Positions 8,382-15,991 of a stretch of 64,000 bases of DNA are shown one piece after another; position 1 is the stretch's first letter, and each line of letters begins with the position of its first letter. This stretch comes from Chryseobacterium panacisoli. GTDB lineage: Bacteria > Bacteroidota > Bacteroidia > Flavobacteriales > Weeksellaceae. Made by a program: the position numbers and the translations under genes. The notes beneath the pieces were generated by a model, which was given only the letters and a program-made list of their open reading frames with translations, did not search any database and was not told the DNA's origin. The stretch is from contig NZ_VTRU01000005.1 in the NCBI RefSeq assembly GCF_008274625.1, positions 248,001-312,000 of the forward strand, in the 5' to 3' direction.

Positions 8382-8545
8382 AATTTTTCCGGACGAATAT
8401 TTCAGTCAATCAGGCAATAAAAACTTTAAAAGATAATTAGATACATTGATGAAAATAAAGCAATCGTTATCTTAGATTTCTATACATATCAGCAGTCTGA
8501 TTAAAAAAGATTACAATGATACACTACAAGAACAATGGATAAGAG
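8382..8545 (+). pseudogene. Decayed copy of the recombinase-associated small gene
   Basis: This stretch aligns by eye with 23385-23560, the end of the recombinase-linked frame at the right side of the island. Shared blocks include TTTTTC-GGACGAAT, GCAATAAAA and TTAGATTTCT-ATACAT. One frame reads YIDENKAIVILDF, against THTNEEEAIVILDF-like text on the right. Stops and a lost frame show it is dead. It is followed, as on the right, by about 70 bp and then the 98-bp repeat. It is best read as the leftover end of an older, related element. Confidence 0.65.
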
Positions 8546-8613
8546 AATATTGAACACCTAATATATTCTAACGTTTTTTTGCTGAAGGAACATTGAAAGC
8601 CAGAAAACATTTT

Positions 8614-8711
8614 AATCTCTCACCCTAAGACAATCAACTGAAAAATCAACTCGCAAAACAAAAAAAAGAGACGTTTAAAAATAAACGTCTCTCTTAGCGG
8701 AGAGTGAGGGA
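8614..8711. repeat. Left 98-bp direct repeat (attL-like)
   Basis: Bases 8614-8711 are identical to 23617-23714 (checked base by base), an offset of 15,003 bp. The repeat contains a copy of the tRNA-Ser terminator hairpin (8660-8691). Its last 13 bases match the 3' end of the tRNA gene (GGAGAGTGAGGGA). To its left the two copies remain similar for a further ~40 bp but imperfectly. This is the boundary expected for an element integrated at the tRNA 3' end. Confidence 0.9.
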
Positions 8712-8867
8712 GTCCTGACGAACTCCTAATACCCCTTTTGAGTTTTCTAAGCAACATTAAACAACTGATTTACATACATCTTAATACAGTAAAACCCCAA
8801 ATCTTCTTTCATTAATATAACAGAATTATTACATATATACTCATATTGACGTGCTTCTTAAAGAATA

Positions 8868-9149
8868 ATTGTGATTATCCTTCAAATTGTGATACGTCTC
8901 AACTTTTCCTTCTCATACGAGGTTATACCATTATTGTGACTATCCTTCAATGTGATATGTCCCAACGCACTGGGATGATATTTCTATGAATAAAATGTTG
9001 TGACTACCCTTCAAACTGTGATATGCCCCAACACGCGGTCGTAAATATCCTTCTTCAATTCGGTTGTGAATGCCTTTCAAACTATGATACATCCCAACAT
9101 ATTTGAAAAAACACGTTGTGAATACCTTCAAACTGTGATATGTCCCAGC
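8868..9149. CRISPR. Small degenerate CRISPR array, type II-C-like repeats
   Basis: Five repeats are visible: 8868-8903, 8933-8966, 8997-9032, 9063-9098 and 9115-9149. Full units are 36 bp, starting GTTGTGA (or ATTGTGA), with TTCAAACTGTGATATG in the middle and ending TCCCAAC. Spacers are 29, 30, 30 and 16 bp and unrelated to each other. A possible sixth, poorly kept unit starts at 9180 after another 30-bp spacer. Every repeat differs from the others by several changes and small deletions, so the array is decaying. The GTTGTG...CAAC ends and 36/30 spacing resemble flavobacterial Cas9 (II-C) arrays. No cas gene is in the window. Confidence 0.8.
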
Positions 9150-9302
9150 GTTGATATGATTTAATTGTTGTTGAATTAAGTTGTAAGTACAGGATATACC
9201 TTATATCATCACCTTCTTAAATTCCTTAATAGCATACTTTGTAAAATTCAGATAAACTAATGCTGTAGAAGTTTTTACGGATAAAATTATGCGATATCAG
9301 GA

Positions 9303-9638
9303 TTATTTATAATCGAACCTATCTTCGTCTGGATACCAATAAGTGTCTAAAGCTGTAGACATAGTACCATTTTCATAGGCTTTTAGTTGTCTGTCTAATA
9401 TCCCCGTAGTACCAAAGACAACTACTCTTCTTGTTTTTTTTTCTACTAAAAAGGGACCTGCTCCGACTAAAGATTTATTATCATTTCCTGTTAAAATGGC
9501 TTCTTTAGAATTAAAAAAATAAATGTTTCCATATGGTTTTTTAATAATGTCATCATATAGCATTGGTTCTATGCTTTCATCTACTATTCTTCGTATGAAT
9601 TTTTTTGCTATTATAAGCATTTCTTGATCTGTTAACAT
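9303..9638 (-). CDS. Immunity protein, Imm35-like, for the papain-fold toxin
   Basis: The 111-aa protein has no signal peptide and starts 20 bp after the toxin stop on the same strand. It reads like the Imm35/YrhB-type family (PF15567): a helical start, YGNIYFFNSKEA, then GAGPFLVEKKTRRVVVFGT and a C-terminal helix with YENG. Imm35-type proteins are known partners of papain-fold toxins, which matches its neighbour. It should sit in the cytoplasm and bind and block the toxin. The family assignment is from memory of the pattern and should be treated as probable. It is the last gene of the toxin locus. Confidence 0.7.
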   Translation of the reverse strand: MLTDQEMLIIAKKFIRRIVDESIEPMLYDDIIKKPYGNIYFFNSKEAILTGNDNKSLVGAGPFLVEKKTRRVVVFGTTGILDRQLKAYENGTMSTALDTYWYPDEDRFDYK

Positions 9639-9657
9639 AAAATTATTTTTTTAACTA

Positions 9658-10263
9658 TTATTTTTTTACCTTAGTATATTGAAATTCTAAATAACCTCTT
9701 TGAAGGAAATTACGGGCCTTATCATTATTCGCATATATTACATATTCACCAGTTTGACCATCAAACAAATGCAATTCTCCACCTTTTTTCATCCCTACAA
9801 AATAATGTCCTATTGTGGAATCTTCAGAAGTTCCTTTTATGTGATATTTATCTTTAACACCATAAATTACAACAATATCTCCTTCTGTCATTAATTGCTT
9901 CATTCTTGGAATTGTTGTAGGTTGAAAACTGCCACCACCACATTTTACAGCAACTAATTCTTTTCCTTGCATAAGTGACGATTCAGCTCTTCGTAACTTC
10001 CCTGTCCTCAAAAAATCAACCATGACTTCTGCAGTATTACCACAATTCAACGTACCTATTTGTTTTATAGAATCACCAACCGATTTATGATTAAAATAAG
10101 GCATTGCCTCTGGCATTTTCTCAAAAGGCTTTGCAATTATCTTATTGGCAAACTGTTGTAATCCTTCTTCAAAAGCCTTTACCTTTGTAGTGTCTGTTGT
10201 TGCTACTATCGATTCACCAAATGCTCCTCCCTCATGTCTTACTTCCTCTAAAAACCCACTCAA
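9658..10263 (-). CDS. Papain-fold toxin domain, C-terminal part of an orphan tip cassette
   Basis: The frame as given has a TTG at 10263 but is really the continuation of a broken tip module upstream (10264-10540). It has the papain-fold toxin pattern: Cys74 in LNCGNTAEVMVDFLRTG, His153 in IGHYFVGM, and Asp168/Gln170 in LHLFDGQTGEY. This is the Cys-His-Asp set of the papain_fold toxin (PF15644-like) group, which includes deamidases and peptidases acting inside target cells. The catalytic residues are intact, but the delivery part is lost, so it may be silent unless recombined onto a complete toxin. An Imm35-like gene follows at 9303-9638. Confidence 0.7.
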   Translation of the reverse strand: MSGFLEEVRHEGGAFGESIVATTDTTKVKAFEEGLQQFANKIIAKPFEKMPEAMPYFNHKSVGDSIKQIGTLNCGNTAEVMVDFLRTGKLRRAESSLMQGKELVAVKCGGGSFQPTTIPRMKQLMTEGDIVVIYGVKDKYHIKGTSEDSTIGHYFVGMKKGGELHLFDGQTGEYVIYANNDKARNFLQRGYLEFQYTKVKK

Positions 10264-10540
10264 GCGCTTTTGGTTCTTTTTCAGCCTTCGGTAAAATTCT
10301 AAAACCTTTTTATTTAGGGGTACCCTGTATCAGCTTTTCCCCTTTATATACCAAAGCATACTCCTGTTACTGCTTATTGATCCTATGGCATCAGGATTAA
10401 GACCTCCTTTCTTTCCAATACTCTCCATAATAGCAGCTGCATCAAGCTCCATAAAAAAGGCCCCATTTTGTATCAGAGCATCACATTCCGATGTTTTTGA
10501 AATGAACCCTGCGCTGGGAATTACCCATTCTGTAAAATTA
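10264..10540 (-). pseudogene. Broken shared tip module in front of the papain-fold domain
   Basis: Minus-strand text TEWVIPSAGFISKTSECDAL, ending in SSNR, is nearly identical in DNA to 12192-12383 of the next cassette and related to the 804-aa toxin. After SSNR a shift of frame is needed to continue ALVYKGEKLIQGTPK, where a stop follows; a further frame leads into KVLEFYRRLKKN and the papain domain. It has no start codon. It is thus an orphan, damaged copy of the junction region that normally joins toxin body and tip. Confidence 0.75.
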
Positions 10541-10546
10541 AATAAA

Positions 10547-10573
10547 CTAACCGTTCAAAAGTTGAACGGTTAG
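10547..10573 (-). terminator. Terminator between orphan immunity gene and the papain cassette
   Basis: CTAACCGTTCAA (10547-10558) pairs with TTGAACGGTTAG (10562-10573) with a 3-base loop. On the minus strand it is followed by T-rich sequence. It marks the end of the 10622-11150 unit; the next cassette remnant begins directly after it. Confidence 0.75.
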
Positions 10574-10621
10574 TAAGCATTTAAATATTTCTATTATATA
10601 AATTATAATGACCAAAAATCA

Positions 10622-11150
10622 TTATAAATTTGGCATCGGACTTTGCTTTGCCCCTTGACTTATTAATCGCGTTTTCATATCTCGGAAATACTTTATGTCT
10701 CCAAAAGTTCCGTCTGAAAATTCTTCTTTATAATCTCCATTTCTCAATGTATCATGTAGGAACATTGGAAATACCTTATCTAAGCTTTGTTTACTTTTAG
10801 AAGAAACTCCTTGATCATTTTTATACAAACTAATACTATCTATACCAATCCAATTATATAAAAAACGAATGTCTTCAAAATAGGGTCCGTCATCTATATA
10901 TAATCGGTAGTTTGTAGGACGGTCAACTTTTCGAATAATATACATCCAATCATCCAGATTAAAATCTTTCCATAATTCGGGAATAATCGTAAAAAGACTT
11001 CTTATCTGTATATCTAAAATCTTTTGTATCAAGCAGTTTAACAATTAAGTCTTTTGAATTATAAGTTAATAATTCATTTTTTAAAGCCTTATAAGAATCC
11101 CAACCACTTTGTTTTATTCCATGATGTAATTTTTGTATAATCTGTTCCAT
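10622..11150 (-). pseudogene. Orphan immunity-type gene with a frameshift
   Basis: The first frame (from 11150, MEQIIQKLHHGIKQSGWDSY) runs to DKKSF and then leaves the family-like text. The second frame carries on with TIIPELWKDFNLDDWMYIIRKVDR to PMPNL at 10622. One base too many in a run of five T near 10985-10995 explains the break. Together they would give about 176 aa, soluble and acidic, like an immunity protein. No toxin tip lies directly before it (the preceding gene is another immunity gene), so its partner toxin has been lost. I do not recognise the family. A programmed shift is possible but less likely. Confidence 0.65.
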
Positions 11151-11177
11151 TATTTTATATTTTGTATGTATATTATT

Positions 11178-11208
11178 TAAACAAAATACGGCAACTAATT
11201 GCTGCCGT
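11178..11208 (-). terminator. Terminator of the CdiA_C-like cassette
   Basis: ACGGCA (11188-11193) pairs with TGCCGT (11203-11208), followed on the minus strand by TTTTGTTTAA. It lies 23 bp past the stop at 11231, closing the tip-immunity pair 11622-12464 / 11231-11620. Confidence 0.6.
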
Positions 11209-11230
11209 TATATAATTATTCTTTTTTAAT

Positions 11231-11620
11231 TTAATCTAATCCATCATAAAAATCACTGTTACTATTCCTTTTTACAATACCATTTTCTCTTTTTTCAAAG
11301 ATATAATCTCCATTAAAAATTAAATAGTAGTCTTCTTTAGGATAAATTTCATCAGTGATTTTATGAACCATTTGTAATACAGATTTTCTTAATAATATTG
11401 AACCTGCATGTTTTTTTATAACATCAAATGAAACATAAGAAGCCCCTGCAAATTCCAAATCAATAAACTCACCATCAAAATCTCCGTTCACACAACCGAA
11501 AGTAGAATCATAGAGTTTAGATATTAAGAAAAGTGAATTATCGTGTGCTTTAATAAGGTCTGTTAATTCCTGTTTTTGTTCTAATTTTCTTTTAAATTGT
11601 ATATTATATGTTAGTCCCAT
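11231..11620 (-). CDS. Putative immunity protein to the CdiA_C-like nuclease
   Basis: The 129-aa cytoplasmic protein starts directly after the toxin stop, with only one base between the two genes. It has no signal peptide. Acidic patches (DFDGEFIDLEFAG and the tail SDFYDGLD) would suit binding to a basic nuclease. I do not recognise a named family. The tight coupling, small size and terminator right after it support an immunity role. Nothing in it suggests an enzyme. Confidence 0.65.
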   Translation of the reverse strand: MGLTYNIQFKRKLEQKQELTDLIKAHDNSLFLISKLYDSTFGCVNGDFDGEFIDLEFAGASYVSFDVIKKHAGSILLRKSVLQMVHKITDEIYPKEDYYLIFNGDYIFEKRENGIVKRNSNSDFYDGLD

Positions 11621-11621
11621 T

Positions 11622-12464
11622 TTACTTTGTTATTTTTAAATGATTAATTTTATCGTCTTTTGTTATATAGATGATCTCTTCCAGATCTTCAATAGTCCAA
11701 TCTGAAAACTGATTTTGAAGTTTATTTATGTCTCCTTCCCAAATTTTAAGATTTAATATAATTCTTTTTGTTTGCTCTTCTTTAATTTTTTTCTCTATGG
11801 AGGACCAAATATTCCTCACATTTGTATTTTTATAAGGTGAATAACAATCAAAAATTTCCCCTTCAATTTTATAATCAGGATTTTTTACTCCCGAAATAAA
11901 TGGATTTTGTTCTATATCAAATCCATTCTTTGCTAAAATTTCTGCGGCTTCATTTTCTAACTCCAATGATATTCTTGTTGCATCATCTGATATCTTAGGT
12001 ATTTTGGTAATAATTCCTGTAGGTTTAGCAAAAATATTTTTAGGGTTACTTGGTTTTGTACGATTTTTCAAAACAACTAATTCCTCCAATATTTCACCAA
12101 CTCTCTCCGAACTATAGCTTACCTTTCTTATTTCTTGCAAAACTTTCTGATACGCTTTATCATAACGACTTCCCTGGGCTATAATCTCACCTTTATACAC
12201 CAACGCAAACTTTCTGTTACTGCTTATTGATCCTATAGCATCTGGATTAATACCTCCTTTTTTTCCGATATTCTCCATAATAACAGCTGCATCAAGTTCC
12301 ATAAAAAAAGCCCCATTTTGTATCAGAGCATCACATTCCGATGTTTTTGAAATGAACCCTGCGCTTGGGATTACCCATTCTGTAGGACTAAACATACGAA
12401 GATCTTTCCTTTGATAAACTCCGCTGTTCAAAACTAAAAAATAAAAAACTTTATTCTTAGACAA
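11622..12464 (-). CDS. Orphan toxin tip: shared junction module plus CdiA_C-like nuclease domain
   Basis: Of 280 aa, residues 1-120 match the junction module of the 804-aa toxin (VFYFLVLNSG, TEWVIPSAGFISK, ALVYKGEIIAQGSRYDKAYQKV). The C-terminal ~150 residues hold ENEAAEILAKNGFDIEQNPF, KNPDYKIEGEIFDCYSPY and KEEQTKRIILNLKIW. This fits the CdiA_C (PF18451) family of PD-(D/E)xK-like tRNA nucleases known from contact-dependent inhibition. It has a start codon but no secretion or body domain. It is therefore an orphan tip that could be swapped onto the 804-aa carrier by recombination at the junction module. Its immunity gene follows immediately. Confidence 0.8.
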   Translation of the reverse strand: MSKNKVFYFLVLNSGVYQRKDLRMFSPTEWVIPSAGFISKTSECDALIQNGAFFMELDAAVIMENIGKKGGINPDAIGSISSNRKFALVYKGEIIAQGSRYDKAYQKVLQEIRKVSYSSERVGEILEELVVLKNRTKPSNPKNIFAKPTGIITKIPKISDDATRISLELENEAAEILAKNGFDIEQNPFISGVKNPDYKIEGEIFDCYSPYKNTNVRNIWSSIEKKIKEEQTKRIILNLKIWEGDINKLQNQFSDWTIEDLEEIIYITKDDKINHLKITK

Positions 12465-12480
12465 GTAGGTAGAGAATAAT

Positions 12481-12517
12481 AAAAGATGGTCGTCTACACG
12501 AGTTGTGAGACGACCAT
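12481..12517 (-). terminator. Terminator after the 110-aa immunity gene
   Basis: ATGGTCGTCT (12486-12495) pairs with AGACGACCAT (12508-12517), a 10-bp stem, followed on the minus strand by CTTTTATTATTC. It starts five bases after the stop at 12522, closing the main toxin-immunity pair. Confidence 0.75.
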
Positions 12518-12521
12518 TTAT

Positions 12522-12854
12522 TTACATATTTTCTATTTCCGCTAATCTGATAAAATAATCTTCCGTAAAATATTTGTTTAATTTAAAAATAATATCTTCA
12601 TAATAAATCTTAAAAAACCTGAAGAGTTCATCATTACTATATGGTGACTCTAAAAGTTTTTTATAATCATATTCAGGATGTTGTATCACCCATTCAAGAA
12701 TTTCTTTATTTCTTAAAACAATATCAACTTTTAAAGTTGATAAATCTATATCTGCTGTTGTAAATCTATACATATCCTTATGGGTGTAAATCTGTTTTAT
12801 TTTTTGGAAGCATAGAACACTATGCAGAACATCCCCTAATAATATCTTATTCAT
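12522..12854 (-). CDS. Putative immunity protein to the 804-aa toxin
   Basis: The ATG at 12854 (MNKILLGDVLHSVL) lies 10 bp after the toxin stop and gives 110 aa. Longer starts would overlap the toxin reading frame. The protein is soluble and mostly helical, with aromatic and acidic patches (HPEYDYKKLLESPYSNDELF). No family is recognised. Position, size and the terminator just after it argue for immunity. It is the cognate gene of the only complete toxin in the locus. Confidence 0.65.
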   Translation of the reverse strand: MNKILLGDVLHSVLCFQKIKQIYTHKDMYRFTTADIDLSTLKVDIVLRNKEILEWVIQHPEYDYKKLLESPYSNDELFRFFKIYYEDIIFKLNKYFTEDYFIRLAEIENM

Positions 12855-12864
12855 AATTGTAACT

Positions 12865-15279
12865 TTAAAATTCTGATGTAAACTTAATGCCTTCTTCATT
12901 AATATAACCACTAACAAAGTAATACCTACTACTTAATTCTTTTAATATATTTTTTTTAACAAAGTCCAAAGAAGGTTTATAATGGCCACTTGCATTGTTT
13001 ATCTCTATAATCACTCCTTTCTTTATAATTATCTCTCCTGCAGCTGCAACGGGATTGCCTGCTAAAAAAGACGAATGATGAAATTCTCCAACTTTTCTAT
13101 TTTTTGATAGGTACAATTTACCATCTTCCGCCATTACAAAAATAGCATAATCAGTAATATCAGATGTACCATCTTCTAGAATTGATATACTTCCAGAAGT
13201 ATCAATTAAATTTCCTTCTGAATTAACTATTTTATCATGTTGAACAAATATTTCATAAGTTTCTCGTTCCTTCTCATTAAGATATTTTACACCTTTTTCA
13301 AACTCTTTTTTAGAACCTATGGTATACATATTCTCTAAACTTGTTGTAGAATACTTTGCTCCAGAAGCTGGCTCTTTAGGAAAATATTTCCATGTATCAT
13401 CAAGAGCTTCTTCAAGCACATTTACAAGCTTCTCTTCACTATAGCTAGCCTGTTTGACCTTCTGCATAAGTTCGGCATAGGGTTTAATATATTTATTCCC
13501 TTTTGCCACAGGCAATCCTCTATATATGAGCATATACTCCTGTTTGCTCGCTTTACCTGTCTCATTAACAATTTCTATAAAAGCTGCACCTATATTTTCT
13601 AGTCTGATTCCAGAAATATTATCAAAAAAACCGCCACTTGGAATTACCCATTCTGATGTTTGCAAAAATTTTAATTGACTACGTTCAAAACGTCCAGAAT
13701 TTATATCTAAAAATACGGAAATTGCACTTGCACGCAACCCTTCTCTTACTTTTTCTGCTGTCTGGGGTAATTTAAGTAAGCTTAGACAGCTTCTGTAAAA
13801 GGCTGTTACAATTTGTGCCACACCAACGACAAGCTGCGGTACAGCTACAGCAGATCCCAATACATTATAAATAAGATCCCATTGCCGCAGAAACTCATCT
13901 CCTCCTGGAAGCTTGGCAATTTCCGCCCGGAATGCCTGTATGGTAAGATCCGGTAATGCCAAACTAAGATCTGCAGCTGCAGCTAATAACAGGTACGGGT
14001 TTCCGGATAAAGCCAATGTTCCGATTCCAAAAACGACTCCTACCATATCAGCCACAATCCGGATGGTTTCATTAATATCTTCCCATTTTTCTGCATCAGC
14101 CAATGCCTTTACATAAATAGCCGGGACCATCATTACAACAGAATTCTGCTGTTGATCTTCTCCATTGATTTCTGATGTCTGTTGTTTTATAAAGTAAACC
14201 ATGTCGAGAGGATAAAACTCGGCTCCTTTATCCAGATCTTCTGTCACCTGCTCGGTTGCATTAGGATCTCCTTCTTTGGGTACAATGAAAATTCTCTTTG
14301 TTACTTCTTTCTGCTGCTGAAGAAAAAAAATTTTTTCATCTGATTTTCCAAACCCCAATAGATCTCCCGCCAGCCCAAAGACTTCAGTATTTACTTTATA
14401 TTCATTTCCTATTTTGAAAGTAGGGGCCCCTACCTTCGGACGGTTATAAGAAAACAGGCAATACTCCATCAGAATAGTGGCAAAAATGATACGGTTGGAT
14501 TTCATTTCTCCATTGAACTCGCTTACCCCGTCCAGGTTGAAATAAATCCTGTTACAGAGTTCAGGACTTTTCCTGAACTTATTCAGTAAAAAAATATGAT
14601 CAGGAAATGCTTTTAATACATTAATCAGAGCTGAACTTCCATCCTTCCATCCACTAAAAATTCCAGTATCATCAAGCTTTGTTAAGGCAAGCAGATGCCC
14701 GAATAACGTTTCATTCTCAAGAGCCATTCCCCGAAGAACAAACTCAGGAGTATTGGTATAAAGGAATTTAAGCTCCTCTGCACTCTTTGCTTTTAAAAAA
14801 CCTGATTTAAAGATTTCTGTGAAGTAGTTTTTGTATTCAGAATAATTTTCAAAATCATCAAATCCTACATGCATCACTAATCTCCTGAATTCCTCATAGG
14901 AAAAGGTTTCCAGTACGATAGCTTTCTTTCTCCTAAGTTCTTGCTGGTCGGCATCTCTGTGATAAAAATAAATAAGCTGGCAGGAAATCTCCTCTTGTGC
15001 TGCATTAATTACAAATTTGATTTCACACTCTGTTTGTACCAGATTCACAAGCTCTTTATTCTTATTGAGATATGTTTTTAAGTATATGATGTTCTCTTTA
15101 TCATCCTTAATGTATTTTTCTTCGGCAATTCCATCATAATCATTGATGTTATAATCCAGAATAAACCGCTGATTAAACTGATTACTGTATTTTAATTTAT
15201 TACATAACAGCTGTTTTCTTATATAATCATCAGTACGCCATTCTTTACTGATGGTTTCTCTAAGTTCAAGTGTTTCCAT
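12865..15279 (-). CDS. Polymorphic toxin, 804 aa, with replaceable C-terminal tip
   Basis: It has no signal peptide. Residues ~1-400 are a mixed domain without a recognised family. Residues ~405-490 are hydrophobic and Ala/Gly-rich (VADMVGVVFGIGTLAL, LLLAAAADLSLALP, VLGSAVAVPQLVVGVAQI), suggesting membrane insertion or translocation. Residues ~520-630 form the junction module (TSEWVIPSGGFFDN, LIYRGLPVAKGNKY) shared with two downstream orphan cassettes. The C-terminal tip ends with HHSSFLAGNPVAAAGEI and ASGHYKPS, a motif pair I recall from other bacterial toxins and effectors, activity not assigned here. An immunity gene follows. Export is unknown; a T6SS or phage-tail-like route is an inference from the neighbours. 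Confidence 0.75.
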   Translation of the reverse strand: METLELRETISKEWRTDDYIRKQLLCNKLKYSNQFNQRFILDYNINDYDGIAEEKYIKDDKENIIYLKTYLNKNKELVNLVQTECEIKFVINAAQEEISCQLIYFYHRDADQQELRRKKAIVLETFSYEEFRRLVMHVGFDDFENYSEYKNYFTEIFKSGFLKAKSAEELKFLYTNTPEFVLRGMALENETLFGHLLALTKLDDTGIFSGWKDGSSALINVLKAFPDHIFLLNKFRKSPELCNRIYFNLDGVSEFNGEMKSNRIIFATILMEYCLFSYNRPKVGAPTFKIGNEYKVNTEVFGLAGDLLGFGKSDEKIFFLQQQKEVTKRIFIVPKEGDPNATEQVTEDLDKGAEFYPLDMVYFIKQQTSEINGEDQQQNSVVMMVPAIYVKALADAEKWEDINETIRIVADMVGVVFGIGTLALSGNPYLLLAAAADLSLALPDLTIQAFRAEIAKLPGGDEFLRQWDLIYNVLGSAVAVPQLVVGVAQIVTAFYRSCLSLLKLPQTAEKVREGLRASAISVFLDINSGRFERSQLKFLQTSEWVIPSGGFFDNISGIRLENIGAAFIEIVNETGKASKQEYMLIYRGLPVAKGNKYIKPYAELMQKVKQASYSEEKLVNVLEEALDDTWKYFPKEPASGAKYSTTSLENMYTIGSKKEFEKGVKYLNEKERETYEIFVQHDKIVNSEGNLIDTSGSISILEDGTSDITDYAIFVMAEDGKLYLSKNRKVGEFHHSSFLAGNPVAAAGEIIIKKGVIIEINNASGHYKPSLDFVKKNILKELSSRYYFVSGYINEEGIKFTSEF

Positions 15280-15293
15280 AATCTTTCCTTTTT

Positions 15294-15323
15294 TTGAAAA
15301 AGGCAGGGCTTTATGGCCCTGCC
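15294..15323 (-). terminator. Terminator or attenuator just before the toxin gene
   Basis: GGCAGGGC (15302-15309) pairs with GCCCTGCC (15316-15323), followed on the minus strand by TTTTTC. It stands between the 168-aa gene (stop at 15365) and the toxin start (15279), so it can reduce read-through from the carrier genes into the toxin. Confidence 0.7.
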
Positions 15324-15364
15324 AGTAGAATAGTTATTGAATTCATCTCAATAACATGTTGTAT

Positions 15365-15871
15365 TTAAGACAGTTTATTGAGTTCATTACTTTTCATCTC
15401 AATAAATTCCTGCAAATAACTTTTCAGAAGATCCAGAAAACCTATTTTATTGTTCTTAACAAGCCAAAGCATGTAATGATGGGTATTCACCTTAACAATA
15501 GAGGTTTTAGGATATCCATCCTCATCCAAAACAGGATTCTGAGTTTCTTCATCTACTACAGGAACCAGTATTCTGTCGAAATTTTTATCTCTCAGGCTTG
15601 ACCATTCTTCTTCTCCAATCAGCCATTCCGGAGTCGGAAGGTTGGAAGGTTCTATTTCATGGGTTTCCTTATCTCTTAAAATCTGCTGATAAAAAAGGTA
15701 AGTCCTTGGAAGCTCTGTGTCTACCACCATTTTATTGATTCTGATAAACCTGTTAAAAGATGTAAGTAAAGGATGTTCAGAGATCTGGATTTCCCCAAGG
15801 TTTAGATTTGTTGTATTAATTTCTTTTAAAAGCTGCTCTACCTGCTGAGGTATTAATAATTTTTCTTTCAT
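15365..15871 (-). CDS. Uncharacterised 168-aa protein between fibre-like and toxin genes
   Basis: No family is recognised and there is no signal peptide. The start is helical (LLIPQQVEQLLKEINTTN). The middle has PTPEWLIGEEEWSSLRDKNFDR and a Pro/Asp-rich loop with two short acidic hairpins. The end is a long helix (FLDLLKSYLQEFIEMKSNEL). The size and position between a fibre-like protein and a toxin would suit an adaptor or chaperone, but that is inference. It is co-directional with its neighbours at 80-120 bp spacing. Confidence 0.65.
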   Translation of the reverse strand: MKEKLLIPQQVEQLLKEINTTNLNLGEIQISEHPLLTSFNRFIRINKMVVDTELPRTYLFYQQILRDKETHEIEPSNLPTPEWLIGEEEWSSLRDKNFDRILVPVVDEETQNPVLDEDGYPKTSIVKVNTHHYMLWLVKNNKIGFLDLLKSYLQEFIEMKSNELNKLS

Positions 15872-15991
15872 TGTTTTAAAATTTTGTTGGTTAAATAACA
15901 GTGTTTATAAAGTCATAGATCCTGTTTTATTGAAAGACAGAATTTTTAGGCTCTGCCTTTTTATTGATTTAAACTCAAAGTTTGATAAAGG

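Noticed and set aside
8660..8711. A second, partial tRNA gene at the left repeat
   Set aside because: Only 13 bases of the tRNA 3' end are present; the rest is the terminator, so no tRNA can be made.
8940..9131. A 63-codon minus-strand frame with internal repeats (YHSLKG... units)
   Set aside because: It is read across the CRISPR repeats; the repetition comes from the DNA repeats, not from a protein.
15937..15960. Terminator after the fibre-like gene
   Set aside because: The stem (GACAGA/TCTGCC) is imperfect and short; not strong enough to list.
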